A DNA stretch of 64,000 nucleotides from contig NZ_CYGX02000071.1 in assembly GCF_900019265.1 (NCBI RefSeq), positions 38,614-102,613 on the forward strand. Reading direction: 5' to 3'. Below, in pieces: positions 1 through 8,910 of the stretch. The translations under genes were made by a program, and so were the position numbers. The first letter of the stretch is position 1; each line of letters opens with the position of its first letter. The stretch is from Paraburkholderia ribeironis. GTDB taxonomy: Bacteria; Pseudomonadota; Gammaproteobacteria; Burkholderiales; Burkholderiaceae. The notes under the pieces were generated by a model. It had not been told where the DNA came from and did no database searches. It saw nothing but the letters and a program-made list of their open reading frames with translations.

Positions 1-182
1 GGCCAGCCATCGCGCGCGAGGTGGATGTCATCAGCAAGATTGATCTGCTCGGGCGCGATCTCAGCATAGGGTGTGCCGTTATGATGGATCAGCGCGCAAC
101 CCGGCAGCACCGACGACAACCACGCGACGCATAAGAAGCATCGACGCCATTGCCAACCGCGCAAACCCGATCGCGTATTCAT
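1..182 (-). CDS. mdtP: Outer-membrane efflux lipoprotein (MdtP/NodT-like), N-terminal part
   Basis: Only the first 60 codons lie in the window. The start codon overlaps the stop of the FUSC gene as ATGA, which fixes the start and implies translational coupling. The translation opens MNTRSGLRGWQWRRC, then a hydrophobic stretch and a lipobox (VLPGC, Cys33), then GTPYAEIAPEQINLADDIH, the usual beginning of NodT/OprM-type outer-membrane channel lipoproteins. In the E. coli ytcA-mdtN-mdtO-mdtP operon the outer-membrane channel is the last gene, which matches the order here. Family assignment rests on this N-terminus plus context, since the channel domain is outside the window. Confidence 0.8.
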   Translation of the reverse strand, partial: MNTRSGLRGWQWRRCFLCVAWLSSVLPGCALIHHNGTPYAEIAPEQINLADDIHLARDGW

Positions 183-2287
183 GTGCGTATGGCCTGTGAT
201 GGCGGCGCCGCGACCGCTGCCTCAACGCGCCAGTCCGGTAGTCCCGCGACCTGTCGCGACAAGTCTTGCGCAGCGGCGAAGAGCAGCTCTTCGGCCGGTT
301 CGACAGCTTGCGCAGCGATCTCAATGCGCCGCGGCGCGTGCGCATCGGGTGGGTTAACCGCAAGCTCATCCGCATACCGGTTGAGTTCGACGCAGGCCTG
401 TTGCTGGGCCGCGCGCACTGCGTCGACAGTGTATGGGCTTGACAATCCCGCTTGCGCCGCGAGCGTGCTGCGCAACGCATCGCCAGCGAGCATGATCTCG
501 CGGCCCTGCGCGAGGACAGTTTGCGCGCGCAGCGTAAGCTCGCCCTGCTCCCCTTCCTGCCATGACGGCTCGAGCGCGACGCGCGACAGCGTCGCTTCGC
601 AATCGGCCAGCACGGCCCACGCCTGCAACTGCCGCTGCGCATCGCTCAACTCGTCCCGTTGGTCGGCGCCCGCCTGGGGAACACACAATTGTGCAGCAAT
701 GGCGCGCAGCATCGTGGCGAGTTTCTGCCGTAGCACGTCGCCCTCGCCCTCGCGCCAGAACGACATCTGCACGAAGGTCGCCACGCCGACACCCAGCAGA
801 ATGCCGACCATCCGGTCGCGGATTTCAGTGAGATTCGTGGTTGGACTGAACTGATCGAGCAACGCCAGCGAGAAGGTGAACATCAGCTGAACGCCGGCGT
901 AGCTGATGCGCTCCGAACCCGTCGAGATCCACGCCGCGAATGCGACAACGGGCAGCGCCATCAGCAGCAAACCGACGACGTCCTCCAGATGCGGAACGAC
1001 GAACACGACCATGAACAGCGCCAGCGCACTGCCGACGGCGGCTCCGGCCAGCCGCAGCAACGCACGCTGCGTCGATGCACCGAGGCTCGGCAACGCGACG
1101 ATCAGGCAGGTCAGCATGATCGTGTGGATGCCCTGCCAGTCCACGGCGTTGTAGAACACATAGCAGACCAGCACGGCAAGCAGCGTCTTCAGCGAAAAGC
1201 GCATGTACGCTGGATTGGTCCACGCGTCCGGCGCGACCATGGGTTCGCTCGCGGACGGCTTGCCGGGTTCGGCACCGCTTGCAACCCGATCGGCGAATGC
1301 GCGCAGCGCCCGTTGCAATTCGCCTGCGGCGGGAATCATGTCGGCGGCAGCGCGCTCTTCAGGTGTTGCCGTGCTCATGTAACGATACGGCTCGCCTGAC
1401 ATTACCGCCTCGTCGAGCGCGCGGCAGTTTACGCGCAACTCGCGCAACACAGCCAGCTGCTCGGCCGTCGCTGCCGGCCAGCCAGGCGGCAGTTCACTCG
1501 CGCCGCGATAAAGGCGCGATACGGTCGCGATGCACGCCAGTTGCAACGCCTGATGCTCGCGATAGTGGGCGTCGCGCATCGTCGTGAATCGCAGCAGCTT
1601 TTGCAGCGTCACCGCGTCTTGCTGGACGGCCGCCAGCGTAATCGGCGGAGCATGCGTCGTGCCGTCGATCAGTTGCGTGAGGCGCGTTTGCAACGCCGTC
1701 AGTTGCCGATGGATTTCCGCCTTGAGCTGCAATTGCGGCTCGGCAGGCAGCAGCAGCGTGTTGACCACGAGCGTCAGCGCGATCGGATAGTTGACGGCGA
1801 CCCAGACCCACAACACCGCCCGAATCAGAAGCTCAGCCTGATCGGTCCGGTCCACGAAACTCTGCACGTAGATCACAACGATCGCGACGATGAAGAACAC
1901 AACGCCGATCCTGAGCACGCGAATCAGGTACACGCTGCCGAAAAACAGCAGGCTCGCGATGACGATGCGCAGCAACGGGTAGTCGAAGGTGAACTTCAGC
2001 AGCAGGATTGACAGACCGATGGCGAGTGTCGACCCGACGATGAACATCAGGCCGACCAGCCGCGTAACCACCACGTTCGACTGCGTGACGTAAAACACCA
2101 CCAGCAGCGACAGCGCGAGTTCGGGCACTTCAAGTGCCATCGACGCGACGATCACGATGGCGCTCGTCAGCACGCAGCGCAACATCACGTTGAGCCGCCC
2201 AGGAAATGGCGTAAGCTCGCGCTTCAGGAAATCGCCGGTATGGCGCAGCATAACGGGCATGGTGGGCAGGTAGCCGGCAACAGCCAT
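179..2287 (-). CDS. mdtO: FUSC-family inner-membrane efflux pump (MdtO/AaeB-like)
   Basis: A 702-residue protein with two similar halves, each a block of membrane helices (about residues 35-155 and 365-510) followed by a soluble helical region. This is the fusaric-acid-resistance (FUSC) architecture of MdtO and AaeB; MdtO itself is about 680 residues. It would be the inner-membrane pump exporting aromatic acids or drugs through the adjacent HlyD-like adaptor and outer-membrane channel. The start follows a GAGGAGCGC ribosome site and lies 9 nt after the adaptor gene; its stop overlaps the next start. The substrate cannot be read from sequence. Confidence 0.9.
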   Translation of the reverse strand: MAVAGYLPTMPVMLRHTGDFLKRELTPFPGRLNVMLRCVLTSAIVIVASMALEVPELALSLLVVFYVTQSNVVVTRLVGLMFIVGSTLAIGLSILLLKFTFDYPLLRIVIASLLFFGSVYLIRVLRIGVVFFIVAIVVIYVQSFVDRTDQAELLIRAVLWVWVAVNYPIALTLVVNTLLLPAEPQLQLKAEIHRQLTALQTRLTQLIDGTTHAPPITLAAVQQDAVTLQKLLRFTTMRDAHYREHQALQLACIATVSRLYRGASELPPGWPAATAEQLAVLRELRVNCRALDEAVMSGEPYRYMSTATPEERAAADMIPAAGELQRALRAFADRVASGAEPGKPSASEPMVAPDAWTNPAYMRFSLKTLLAVLVCYVFYNAVDWQGIHTIMLTCLIVALPSLGASTQRALLRLAGAAVGSALALFMVVFVVPHLEDVVGLLLMALPVVAFAAWISTGSERISYAGVQLMFTFSLALLDQFSPTTNLTEIRDRMVGILLGVGVATFVQMSFWREGEGDVLRQKLATMLRAIAAQLCVPQAGADQRDELSDAQRQLQAWAVLADCEATLSRVALEPSWQEGEQGELTLRAQTVLAQGREIMLAGDALRSTLAAQAGLSSPYTVDAVRAAQQQACVELNRYADELAVNPPDAHAPRRIEIAAQAVEPAEELLFAAAQDLSRQVAGLPDWRVEAAVAAPPSQAIRT

Positions 2288-2296
2288 GCGCGCTCC

Positions 2297-3364
2297 TCAA
2301 CGATGCTCGCCGTCGTTGCCGCGTGCGGGGTTCAGCACGGCCACCGCCGACGTCCCGACGCGGAACAGCTCCGGGTTCGGAGCGTCGACGCGAATCTTCA
2401 CCGGGAAGCGCTGCGACACGTGCACCCAGTTGAGCGTGCGTTGAATGCGAGGCAATCCGCCGGGCAGTGCGAGGCCTCCTTCGTCGGGTGCGACGCCATA
2501 GCTGATCGAATCGACGGTGCCCCGGAAACGCTGGCCCGTATCGCTCATCAGGTACACCGTGGCGGGAGTGCCCATACGGACGCCTTTGAGTTCCGTCTCC
2601 CGGAAGTTCGCGACCACGTACCATTGGCGCGTATCGATCAACGTGAAGACGGGCTTGAGCGCCGACGCGAACTGTCCCGTCGATGTCTTCAGCGACACGA
2701 TGCGTCCGTCGAACGGTGCTCGCACGGTCGCATATTCGAGGTTCAATTCGGCAAGCGCAATCTCCGCCATCACGACCGCACGTTGCGCGACCAGCGCATC
2801 GACGCCGCTCACCGCCGCGCTCGCCTGCTGCGCCTGCAGCTGCGCGGCGCTGAGTTCGGCCTGCGTCGCGCGTTGTGCGGTGCGAGCGCGGTCGACATCC
2901 TCCGCCGACTCATAGCCGTGCGACAGCAGCGGCTCCATGCGGCGCAGCGTATCGGACGCCTGGCTGGCTGCGGCCCGCGCACGCTCGACGGCCGCACGCA
3001 CCGACTGCGCGTTGTACTGCTGCGCATTGACCGTGCGCTGGGTCAGCTCGATCTGGCGGTCGAGCGCGACGAGAGACGCCTTGCCCCGCGTCAGCGCATC
3101 CTGATACGGACGCGGATCGATGCGGAACAGCAGATCGCCCTGCTTCACCGCCTGGTTGTCGCGCACCGCCAGCTCGATGATGCGGCCGTTGACCTCGGGC
3201 ACGACGTCGATCGTATCGGCGTACACATAGGCATCATCGGTGCGCGGCGAACGGTCCAGCTGGCGGATGACGAATAGCAGCAGCAACAGCGTCGCCACAA
3301 CCAGGATGATGGCTGGCCATTTGCTCTTCGATGTCTTGCTGGGAGTCGTCGCCATCGCATTCAC
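2297..3364 (-). CDS. mdtN: HlyD-family efflux adaptor (MdtN-like)
   Basis: 355 residues. One N-terminal membrane segment (about residues 17-35), then a biotinyl-lipoyl-like domain (DTIDVVPEVNGRIIELAVRD), an alpha-helical hairpin rich in Ala, Gln and Arg, a second lipoyl half and a beta-barrel. This is the EmrA/AaeA/MdtN type of periplasmic adaptor linking an inner-membrane pump to an outer-membrane channel. Its neighbours (YtcA-like upstream, FUSC and NodT-like downstream) reproduce the E. coli mdtNOP order. GGGTTCAG-type sequence rather than a perfect ribosome site precedes the start; Met4 is an alternative start. Confidence 0.9.
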   Translation of the reverse strand: MNAMATTPSKTSKSKWPAIILVVATLLLLLFVIRQLDRSPRTDDAYVYADTIDVVPEVNGRIIELAVRDNQAVKQGDLLFRIDPRPYQDALTRGKASLVALDRQIELTQRTVNAQQYNAQSVRAAVERARAAASQASDTLRRMEPLLSHGYESAEDVDRARTAQRATQAELSAAQLQAQQASAAVSGVDALVAQRAVVMAEIALAELNLEYATVRAPFDGRIVSLKTSTGQFASALKPVFTLIDTRQWYVVANFRETELKGVRMGTPATVYLMSDTGQRFRGTVDSISYGVAPDEGGLALPGGLPRIQRTLNWVHVSQRFPVKIRVDAPNPELFRVGTSAVAVLNPARGNDGEHR

Positions 3365-3376
3365 CCTGAAGGAGAT

Positions 3377-3661
3377 TCAATGCTGGAAGAGTAGCAACCA
3401 GACAGCGAGTGAAATGAAAGTGACAAGCGTGGGAAACACCACGGCTGACGGTCCCAGCAGGTGATCGTATTGCAAACGTCTGAGAATCAGATAAATGACG
3501 ACCGTGAGCGCAACGCCCGCGACGATACAGAACAGCCAGTCCGGAAAGTACGCGCCGAGCACGCTGATTGACGGCGAACCTGAGCAGCCCGATATGAAAA
3601 CAGCCGTCAACACGGTAATGCCGGTCGCACACTTCGGACATTTGCCCCTGAGGAGTGGCAT
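3377..3661 (-). CDS. ytcA: YtcA-family small membrane lipoprotein
   Basis: 94 residues from the ATG preceded by GGAGCGACAC. The frame stays open 25 codons upstream, but that part is not typical and has no ribosome site. Features: a hydrophobic N-terminus with a lipobox ending in Cys (FISGCSG), the motif APSISVLGAYFPDWLFC in slightly varied form (SPSISVLGAYFPDWLFC), and two membrane helices. This matches YtcA, encoded just upstream of mdtN in E. coli. Function is unknown; the position as first gene of the efflux operon is the conserved feature. It starts a minus-strand transcription unit of at least four genes. Confidence 0.8.
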   Translation of the reverse strand: MPLLRGKCPKCATGITVLTAVFISGCSGSPSISVLGAYFPDWLFCIVAGVALTVVIYLILRRLQYDHLLGPSAVVFPTLVTFISLAVWLLLFQH

Positions 3662-3845
3662 GTGTCGCTCCAAAGTCGTCTGTGTCGTTGTGATCGATGT
3701 CACGCTTTGCAGCTTCGCCGAGGCATTCTGCCTCAATTTTCGGGGCGATGGAAAGGACGCGCCAATTCGGCTAGTGTTCCGTTCCGTTTTTGACTAGTCT
3801 ATGTGCGCGTAACATGGTGACGTCAACGGAACGGGCGATGTCAGC

Positions 3846-4118
3846 ATGCCCATGGGCAGACCGAAGGCGGAACTCATGCTGAGCGAAGATGAGCGCTCGC
3901 AACTAGCTGCGATAGCGCGTTCGATTTCGGCCACGCTGGTCACGCGTGCGCGCATCGTGCTGGCGGCGGCTGACGGGGAGCCCAACAGCGCGCTCGCGCA
4001 GCGGCTGCAACTCACGCGTGCCACGGACTTGAAACAGTGGCCGAGGCAGTGGGGCACACCGGAGCGGCATCAAGACAGGGCCTGCAACGTCGGAAACGGG
4101 TGCTTTTGTTTCCACTGA
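3846..4118 (+). pseudogene. IS630-family transposase remnant (N-terminal HTH only)
   Basis: The reading frame begins MGRPKAELMLSEDERSQL and continues through the helix-turn-helix typical of IS630-family transposases (ALAQRLQLTRAT near 4005-4023). The similarity then stops abruptly and the remaining 30 codons are unrelated. The DDE catalytic part is absent, so this is a dead fragment. No terminal inverted repeat or TA target duplication could be recognised around it. The stretch 4119-4296 up to the next gene is not recognised either. Confidence 0.7.
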
Positions 4119-4296
4119 CGAAACGCTTGCCGTGTCCGAATACGTGATCGGCCGACTCAACGATTTCGCGCTCTCGCATGAGCGGCATCCTTCGAAGCGA
4201 CAGAAACTGGGCCGCGTGCTCCCGAACGCGTCGGGCTCTTGTCGGCCCACAGAGGACATTCAGCTTTCTCGACAGCGGACGCTCGCCGACGAACAG

Positions 4297-5211
4297 TCAT
4301 TTATCACCTTCAAGTTGAAACGATCCCTCCATGACGCTGACGCATTTCCCTCCGACGCGAATCCTTGTACGTCCGCCATACGAGTCGACTCTTGCAAAGA
4401 GGATACTGGGGCGACCCATGTCAACTCCTTGGGCAACGCATAGCGACAGTTCCGGCAAACCCCGCACGTGCGCAATGAGCGCTGCAATCGCTGCAGTGGC
4501 GCTGCCTGTGGCGGGGTCTTCCGTCATGCGTGGCGTGAACATGCGCGCCTCAAGATCACAGGCATTTCCGGCCCTGATGCGGTCGATATCGCGCGTATAG
4601 GCGTAGATGGACACGGCGCCGTCAATGGGAAGCAGGCCTTTAAACGCCACGAGATCAGGTACGCATCGTCTTAGAGCATCGCGTGAAGCAAGTTCGACGA
4701 CAAGAAACGGCAGGCCAACGGAGGCGACTTGAGGCGCGTGTGCGTCAATCCGGACATCGTCGGCGCTGAGTGAGAGACAAGCCGCTACCCGGTTTGCGCA
4801 GACCTGCGATAGTTGCGCCAACGGTTCTGGTGCAATAAGTTCTGCACCGACTACGGTCTCTCCCTCTTTCAACTGATTGACCGGAACCAGGCCGGCGAGC
4901 TCCTCGAAAACAAGCAAGTCCGGCAAGCGCTTCTGACAGGCTTCCGCCTTCGCGGCGAGCGCGAAGGCAGTGCCGATATTCGGATGTCCGGCGAAGGGTA
5001 TCTCGCGGCTTGGCGTAAATATTCTCACCCAGGCAGTATTCGCGGCATCGCGCGGAGGCAACACAAATGTCGTTTCGCTATACGCGAACTCGCTGGCGAT
5101 TGCCTGCATCTGGCTGGTAGATAGACCGGCAGCGTCAAGCACAATTGCAACCGGATTACCTTTAAATTTCTCGTCTGTGAACACATCGGCGGTGACATAG
5201 CGGCGATTCAC
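4297..5211 (-). CDS. PhzF-family isomerase/epimerase
   Basis: 304 residues from a GTG start with GAGGAACGCC just upstream; the frame remains open further upstream, but conserved sequence begins at this GTG. Family motifs are clear: DVFTDEKFKGNPVAIV at the N-terminus, ETTFVLPP with the expected catalytic Glu (Glu46), IPFAGHPNIGTA, and EDPATGSATAA in the second half. PhzF proteins are diaminopimelate-epimerase-fold enzymes; the founder isomerises DHHA in phenazine synthesis, but most relatives, with no phenazine genes nearby as here, have unknown substrates. The next gene on the same strand is a lone glutamine amidotransferase. Confidence 0.88.
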   Translation of the reverse strand: MNRRYVTADVFTDEKFKGNPVAIVLDAAGLSTSQMQAIASEFAYSETTFVLPPRDAANTAWVRIFTPSREIPFAGHPNIGTAFALAAKAEACQKRLPDLLVFEELAGLVPVNQLKEGETVVGAELIAPEPLAQLSQVCANRVAACLSLSADDVRIDAHAPQVASVGLPFLVVELASRDALRRCVPDLVAFKGLLPIDGAVSIYAYTRDIDRIRAGNACDLEARMFTPRMTEDPATGSATAAIAALIAHVRGLPELSLCVAQGVDMGRPSILFARVDSYGGRTRIRVGGKCVSVMEGSFQLEGDK

Positions 5212-5574
5212 GGCGTTCCTCGGCTTGGTCAATTGTTTTCGGCGATCAGCACTATTATCGCTATGCGCCGTCAATAAGACAGGCACAGTTCTGTCGCGAT
5301 AGACCGGGCCAGCGCCTCGATGACCATTCACCAGTCTCAGCAAAGAGTAAACGTGTCAGCAACTTGAATGATCAACTACTGCGCGCAAGAACCCGGTTCA
5401 TTTTGTCGACGATGTTGTTCAATCGGGTGATCGTCCGCAAGTGGCCGACCACTGCCCGATGCGCTCAGCAAGAGCCACCGCCGAGCCGCCGCATGGACTG
5501 GACAAAAAGAGATGTCTACTCGACTTTTCAAATATCCTGAAGCGAGGTCGCACGGCGAAGTGACATGCTGGATG
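5212..5574 (+). other. Intergenic region between two minus-strand genes
   Basis: 363 bases between the amidotransferase stop and the PhzF-like GTG. It presumably holds the PhzF promoter, although no convincing -35/-10 pair was found. No RNA gene, repeat or coding region could be supported. Confidence 0.5.
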
Positions 5575-6270
5575 TCATTCCGCACATGCCGCCACGAATG
5601 CATTGACGAGTGGTGCTGGCTTTTCCCTGAGCGCCGCACGCTCGGGTTGAAAGAGCGTCGCAACGAAGAACGGATGATCATCCATTTCGACAACTCGTAC
5701 GTCACCTGCTTCATCATCGCCGGCAACGCGTAGCGGACCTGAGACAAGCGAGGTTCTGAAATCGGGGTTAAGCCCATAGCGGCAACGATAGCCCTCCGCC
5801 GTTTCCATGACTCCATACGCAGCCGCAACGTGGGTCCCGGGGAAGAGTCGAACCAGAGCTACGGTTTCAACCAGCGCGCATTCAAGCGGCGAAATGACTG
5901 CGCGTGTGGCGCCGGGCGCCGTTTCAGCGTGCTCTGCATCGGCCCAGCCAAGCACGTTGCGGGCATACTCAATGATGACATGCTGGAATCCTCCGCATGT
6001 ACCAAGGAACGGAATTGCCGCTTCACGGGCGTGCCGGATGGCCAGCAGCGCGCCTTCCATGCTCTGGTACGGACTCGCGGGGACGCACCAGATTCCATCA
6101 AACGAAGAGATCCGGGAAACCGATGTGATTTCCACGGTAGGAACCCATTCAGGTTCGACCTCGATCTGCTTCGCGTCTGCCGCTCGCTTTAATGCAAGCG
6201 GAATAGCCTGGTGCGCCGGCACCGACTGGTTATAGTCGCCAACCAGACCGACGGTAATTTTCTTTCGCAT
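5575..6270 (-). CDS. Stand-alone class I glutamine amidotransferase related to the CTP synthase C-terminus
   Basis: 231 residues from the ATG (an upstream in-frame GTG lacks a ribosome site). It begins KKITVGLVGDYN, as CTP synthase amidotransferase domains do, and carries the nucleophile elbow LGTCGGFQH (Cys92). At the C-terminus, where CTP synthase has the catalytic His-Pro-Glu, this protein has FQPE (Gln208-Pro-Glu210), so the usual His is absent. There is no synthetase domain. Such proteins are annotated as 'CTP synthase C-terminal region-related' and have no established reaction. It lies upstream of the PhzF-like gene on the same strand, 363 bases away. Confidence 0.82.
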   Translation of the reverse strand: MRKKITVGLVGDYNQSVPAHQAIPLALKRAADAKQIEVEPEWVPTVEITSVSRISSFDGIWCVPASPYQSMEGALLAIRHAREAAIPFLGTCGGFQHVIIEYARNVLGWADAEHAETAPGATRAVISPLECALVETVALVRLFPGTHVAAAYGVMETAEGYRCRYGLNPDFRTSLVSGPLRVAGDDEAGDVRVVEMDDHPFFVATLFQPERAALREKPAPLVNAFVAACAE

Positions 6271-6886
6271 CGTCGTTGCTCTCACTGAAACGTCCAGCAG
6301 CGTTTGCTGGGACTGATGGCCATGATTGTCACCGATCTGATTGATGGCGTCGAACGGTGGGGCATGGCCGACTGTGCGCGTTCAGCCCCATTCACCGTAA
6401 GCCGCCGGTCGAAAACATTCGCCCTGCGCTGGCGGCAGCTTTGTGGCGGCATTGCTCAGAAGGTCCAACCAACCGGCCAGCTTCGGACGTCCGACGTCGC
6501 CGTGTAGATCGTCCCCCATCGACGAGCAAGAACTCGAGACTCCTCCTGACAATTATTGACCGTTACCGCACTCGATCCGGGAGTAGGATTTGATCCGCGA
6601 GAAACGGCCATCGCACATCAAGGGGCGGAAGACCGCGCAGCGGCGCCAAGGGATCTCCAGGAAGCCATCGTTTATTGGACCAGCGGAGAATGGCGAAAGA
6701 ACTCAAAAATCGACGCGCGAGCATCGCTGTACGACATACCGCAACAACCAACAACCGACGGCAATCAGTGAAATGAATACGCATCCAACAGACATTTATT
6801 GGCGCGGCGCTCGCTGGTGCAATTGTCACGGGAGTTGTGGTTGTGATTTTCAGGTATTTCGGCATCCGTCAGGGCACTATGGCAAC
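6271..6886 (+). other. Non-coding or decayed stretch
   Basis: 616 bases with no convincing gene. Near 6774 an ATG opens MNTHP; one base out of frame, a hydrophobic glycine-rich segment follows (TFIGAALAGAIVTGVVVVIF, about 6789-6848) and ends in a stop near 6895. This could be a small membrane protein inactivated by a single inserted base. Nothing else is recognised. Confidence 0.4.
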
Positions 6887-7087
6887 GTGGTGGCGCAGGC
6901 TGTAGCGCCAATCGTGGTTGCTGCCGCCATCCTTCTCACGGGGCCACTTCTATTCAGAACGGTCCTTCGCTCACGGCGAGATCAGTTACTGCTCGATGAA
7001 GATCTGAATGCGCTCTCGATGCGCCGGACGCCCGGCTTGATCGGTGGCTTCCTCATCGGAATAACTTTCTGTGCTGAGATCCTATGA
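6887..7087 (+). CDS. Possible small membrane protein (hypothetical)
   Basis: A 66-codon frame from a GTG, with a hydrophobic segment (AVAPIVVAAAILLTGPLLF), a charged stretch and a second hydrophobic end (TPGLIGGFLIGITFCAEIL). Its TGA overlaps the ATG of the next gene as ATGA, a typical coupling arrangement that supports translation. No family was recognised and no strong ribosome site precedes it. The same frame stays open upstream to 6590, but that part looks non-coding. It may be the 3' end of a decayed gene. Confidence 0.3.
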   Translation: MVAQAVAPIVVAAAILLTGPLLFRTVLRSRRDQLLLDEDLNALSMRRTPGLIGGFLIGITFCAEIL

Positions 7088-8204
7088 ATACCCCGTCAGA
7101 GGGAACAATAACGCACTCGGCCGCCCTGGATCGCGCATTCAACGCTGCGAATCAGTACCAGGCTGCGCTTTCCGCATATTCCAGCGGACGATACACGGAA
7201 GCAATGGCGATGCTTGACCTATTGCTCCAGTCGCAACCGTTCGACGCAGACAGCCACCACCTGCGGGGACTTATCGCATTCGCGTTGAAGCAGAACCAGG
7301 AGGCACTGCACTGGATTCGTTCGGCAGTAGCGATTCAACCGTGCGCGGCAACGTTCAATACCCTTTGCGTTGTGCACACTGCCTGTCGTGATTACGAAAG
7401 CGCGATATACAGTGCCCAGCAAGGCCTTACGTTGCAAGCTGATTCTGCAGTCCTTCACTACAATATGGGATTGGCTATGCAACTGCTGGGCCGTCTCGGG
7501 GAAGCCGCAACATGCTATCGATCAGCAATCAGGTTTGCGCCTGAGCATTGCGCAGCGCACAACAACCTTGGCATCGTTTTGAAGACGTTTGATCAACTGA
7601 ACGAGGCCGAACATCACTTCCGTCACGCGGTTTCGGCAAATCCAGACAATTGCGAGGCGCGCAGCAACCTTGGTCACGTCCTGTTAAAAATGGGGCACTT
7701 CACCGAAGCATGGCCGTATTTCTAGTCTGGGCAGGGGATCCGCGTCCTGGTCAAGCTGGCGCGAATGTCATCGACAGCCGCCGTTCCCTCAGGGCTTCAG
7801 CCTACCTGCCGCTGCTGCGCGTGCCGGGTATCATATTTGTGAGTCTGCAGATGGGCGATACGTCGCGCCCGGAGATCAACGAGCTTCCGCCAGAACTGCA
7901 GCCACTTGACCTGATGGGGCAGGTGCAAGACTTCGCGGACACCGCAGCGATCATCGAGTGCCTGGACCTTGTGATCACGGTGGATACGTCCGTTGCGCAT
8001 CTGGCGGGGGCGCTCGGCAAACCAGTGTGGATTCTGTCGAGATTTGACGGCTGCTGGCGCTGGTTGCACAACCGGGACGACTCACCGTGGTACCCAACTG
8101 CTCGCCTGTTCAGGCAAACGCAGCCAGGCGATTGGGATGACGTCATAGGGCGCGTCACTCGGGCATTGCAGTTGGAGAATGAGGCGGGTGCGCCGCGTTC
8201 TTGA
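7084..8204 (+). pseudogene. TPR/glycosyltransferase-9-like protein gene broken by an internal deletion
   Basis: The first part (7084-7725) encodes about 210 residues of tetratricopeptide repeats (for example AVLHYNMGLAMQLLGRLGEA, then AHNNLGIVLKTFDQLNEAEH). It ends at a TAG immediately after GHFTEAWPYF. From about 7713 to 8204 a different frame encodes the second half of the usual glycosyltransferase-9-like domain: LVWAGDPRPGQAG, then FVSLQMGDTSRPEI, then DLVITVDTSVAHLAGALGKP, then DDSPWYPTARLFRQ. In intact relatives these parts are one protein with a stretch between the TPRs and LVWAG. Here that stretch is missing and the frames are offset, so the gene is inactive as a full-length protein. 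A shortened TPR-only product remains possible. Confidence 0.78.
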
Positions 8205-8351
8205 CGTGAAAAACCCAGCGTTCGTACAAGATCCTGCGTCCCCGGGGGACGAGATAATAGTGGCGGGAAAAAACGATGACTGAAGTTCGGTACGCCATCT
8301 ACTGAATGTCCGTTTCGGCGACTACGGAAATTCGCTCCGGACATGCGCATG

Positions 8352-8380
8352 AAAAAAAGCCAACCCTTGCGAGGTCGGCT
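8352..8380 (-). terminator. Intrinsic terminator downstream of the 45-residue secreted protein gene
   Basis: On the minus strand: stem AGCCGACC / GGTTGGCT (8 bp with one G-U pair), loop TCGCAAG, then seven T. It lies about 80 bases after the stop at 8462 and marks the end of a single-gene transcript. Confidence 0.7.
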
Positions 8381-8461
8381 CCGCCGTCTTTCCGGCTGTC
8401 ATGCTGCTGCGAGAAGGTGCACCGTATTTCCGCCAGGGTTAGAGACGGAGTCGGCCGGCGC

Positions 8462-8599
8462 TTAAGAGTGGCAGCGCGTCTCCCAGTGATGGTGGACCCG
8501 GACCTTGTGACATACGCGGTGATGATCATAGGCGAAGGCCGGCGCAATCGAGCCGAGCATGACGGCTGCTGCAACAAGGGCGAGGATAGCTTGCTTCAT
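8462..8599 (-). CDS. Small exported His-rich protein (45 residues)
   Basis: ATG preceded by AAGGAACGTC. The product starts with a Sec signal peptide (MKQAILALVAAAVMLGSIAP, cleavage expected after AFA) and leaves a mature peptide of about 22 residues: two Cys, seven His (HHRVCHKVRVHHHWETRCH). A terminator follows on the same strand. Signal peptide, ribosome site and terminator together support a real gene. The function is unknown; the His/Cys content would allow metal binding or a disulfide, but that is inference. Confidence 0.72.
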   Translation of the reverse strand: MKQAILALVAAAVMLGSIAPAFAYDHHRVCHKVRVHHHWETRCHS

Positions 8600-8910
8600 G
8601 ACGTTCCTTTTTGTTCAGGGTGGACGGATGTCAACAGGGGCGGACGCCTTTCCTTGCATGGGCTTGGCATTCCCAATCCAGGAAAGAAGCCTGAGAAACA
8701 TTACGTCTGACTGGGCGCCTGAACGATTAACAATCGTAAAATACCGGTAGAACGATTCTTCAGGATTGCAAAGCCTGTCATCTTGACCCGGTCATTGGAC
8801 TGTCGTGCCAGGAATTGACCGTCGGGAATGGACGAAATAACGATTCTTGATTTTTCCTCTGCCCAGATTCGATACGATCTGCGTTCCCCAACCACGTTCC
8901 GGATCACTCT
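8600..8910 (+). other. Divergent intergenic region
   Basis: 311 bases between the divergently transcribed 45-residue and 85-residue exported proteins, so it should hold both promoters. TACGAT near 8873 could be a -10 element for the rightward gene, but the spacing to the nearest TTGATT is too long to call. No other structure is seen. Confidence 0.45.

Noticed and set aside
3903..4259. 118-codon minus-strand frame opposite the IS630 remnant
   Set aside because: No recognisable domain or ribosome site; it covers DNA of mixed origin.
8306..8710. 134-codon plus-strand frame
   Set aside because: Runs through the terminator and antisense to the 45-residue secreted protein, which has better evidence.
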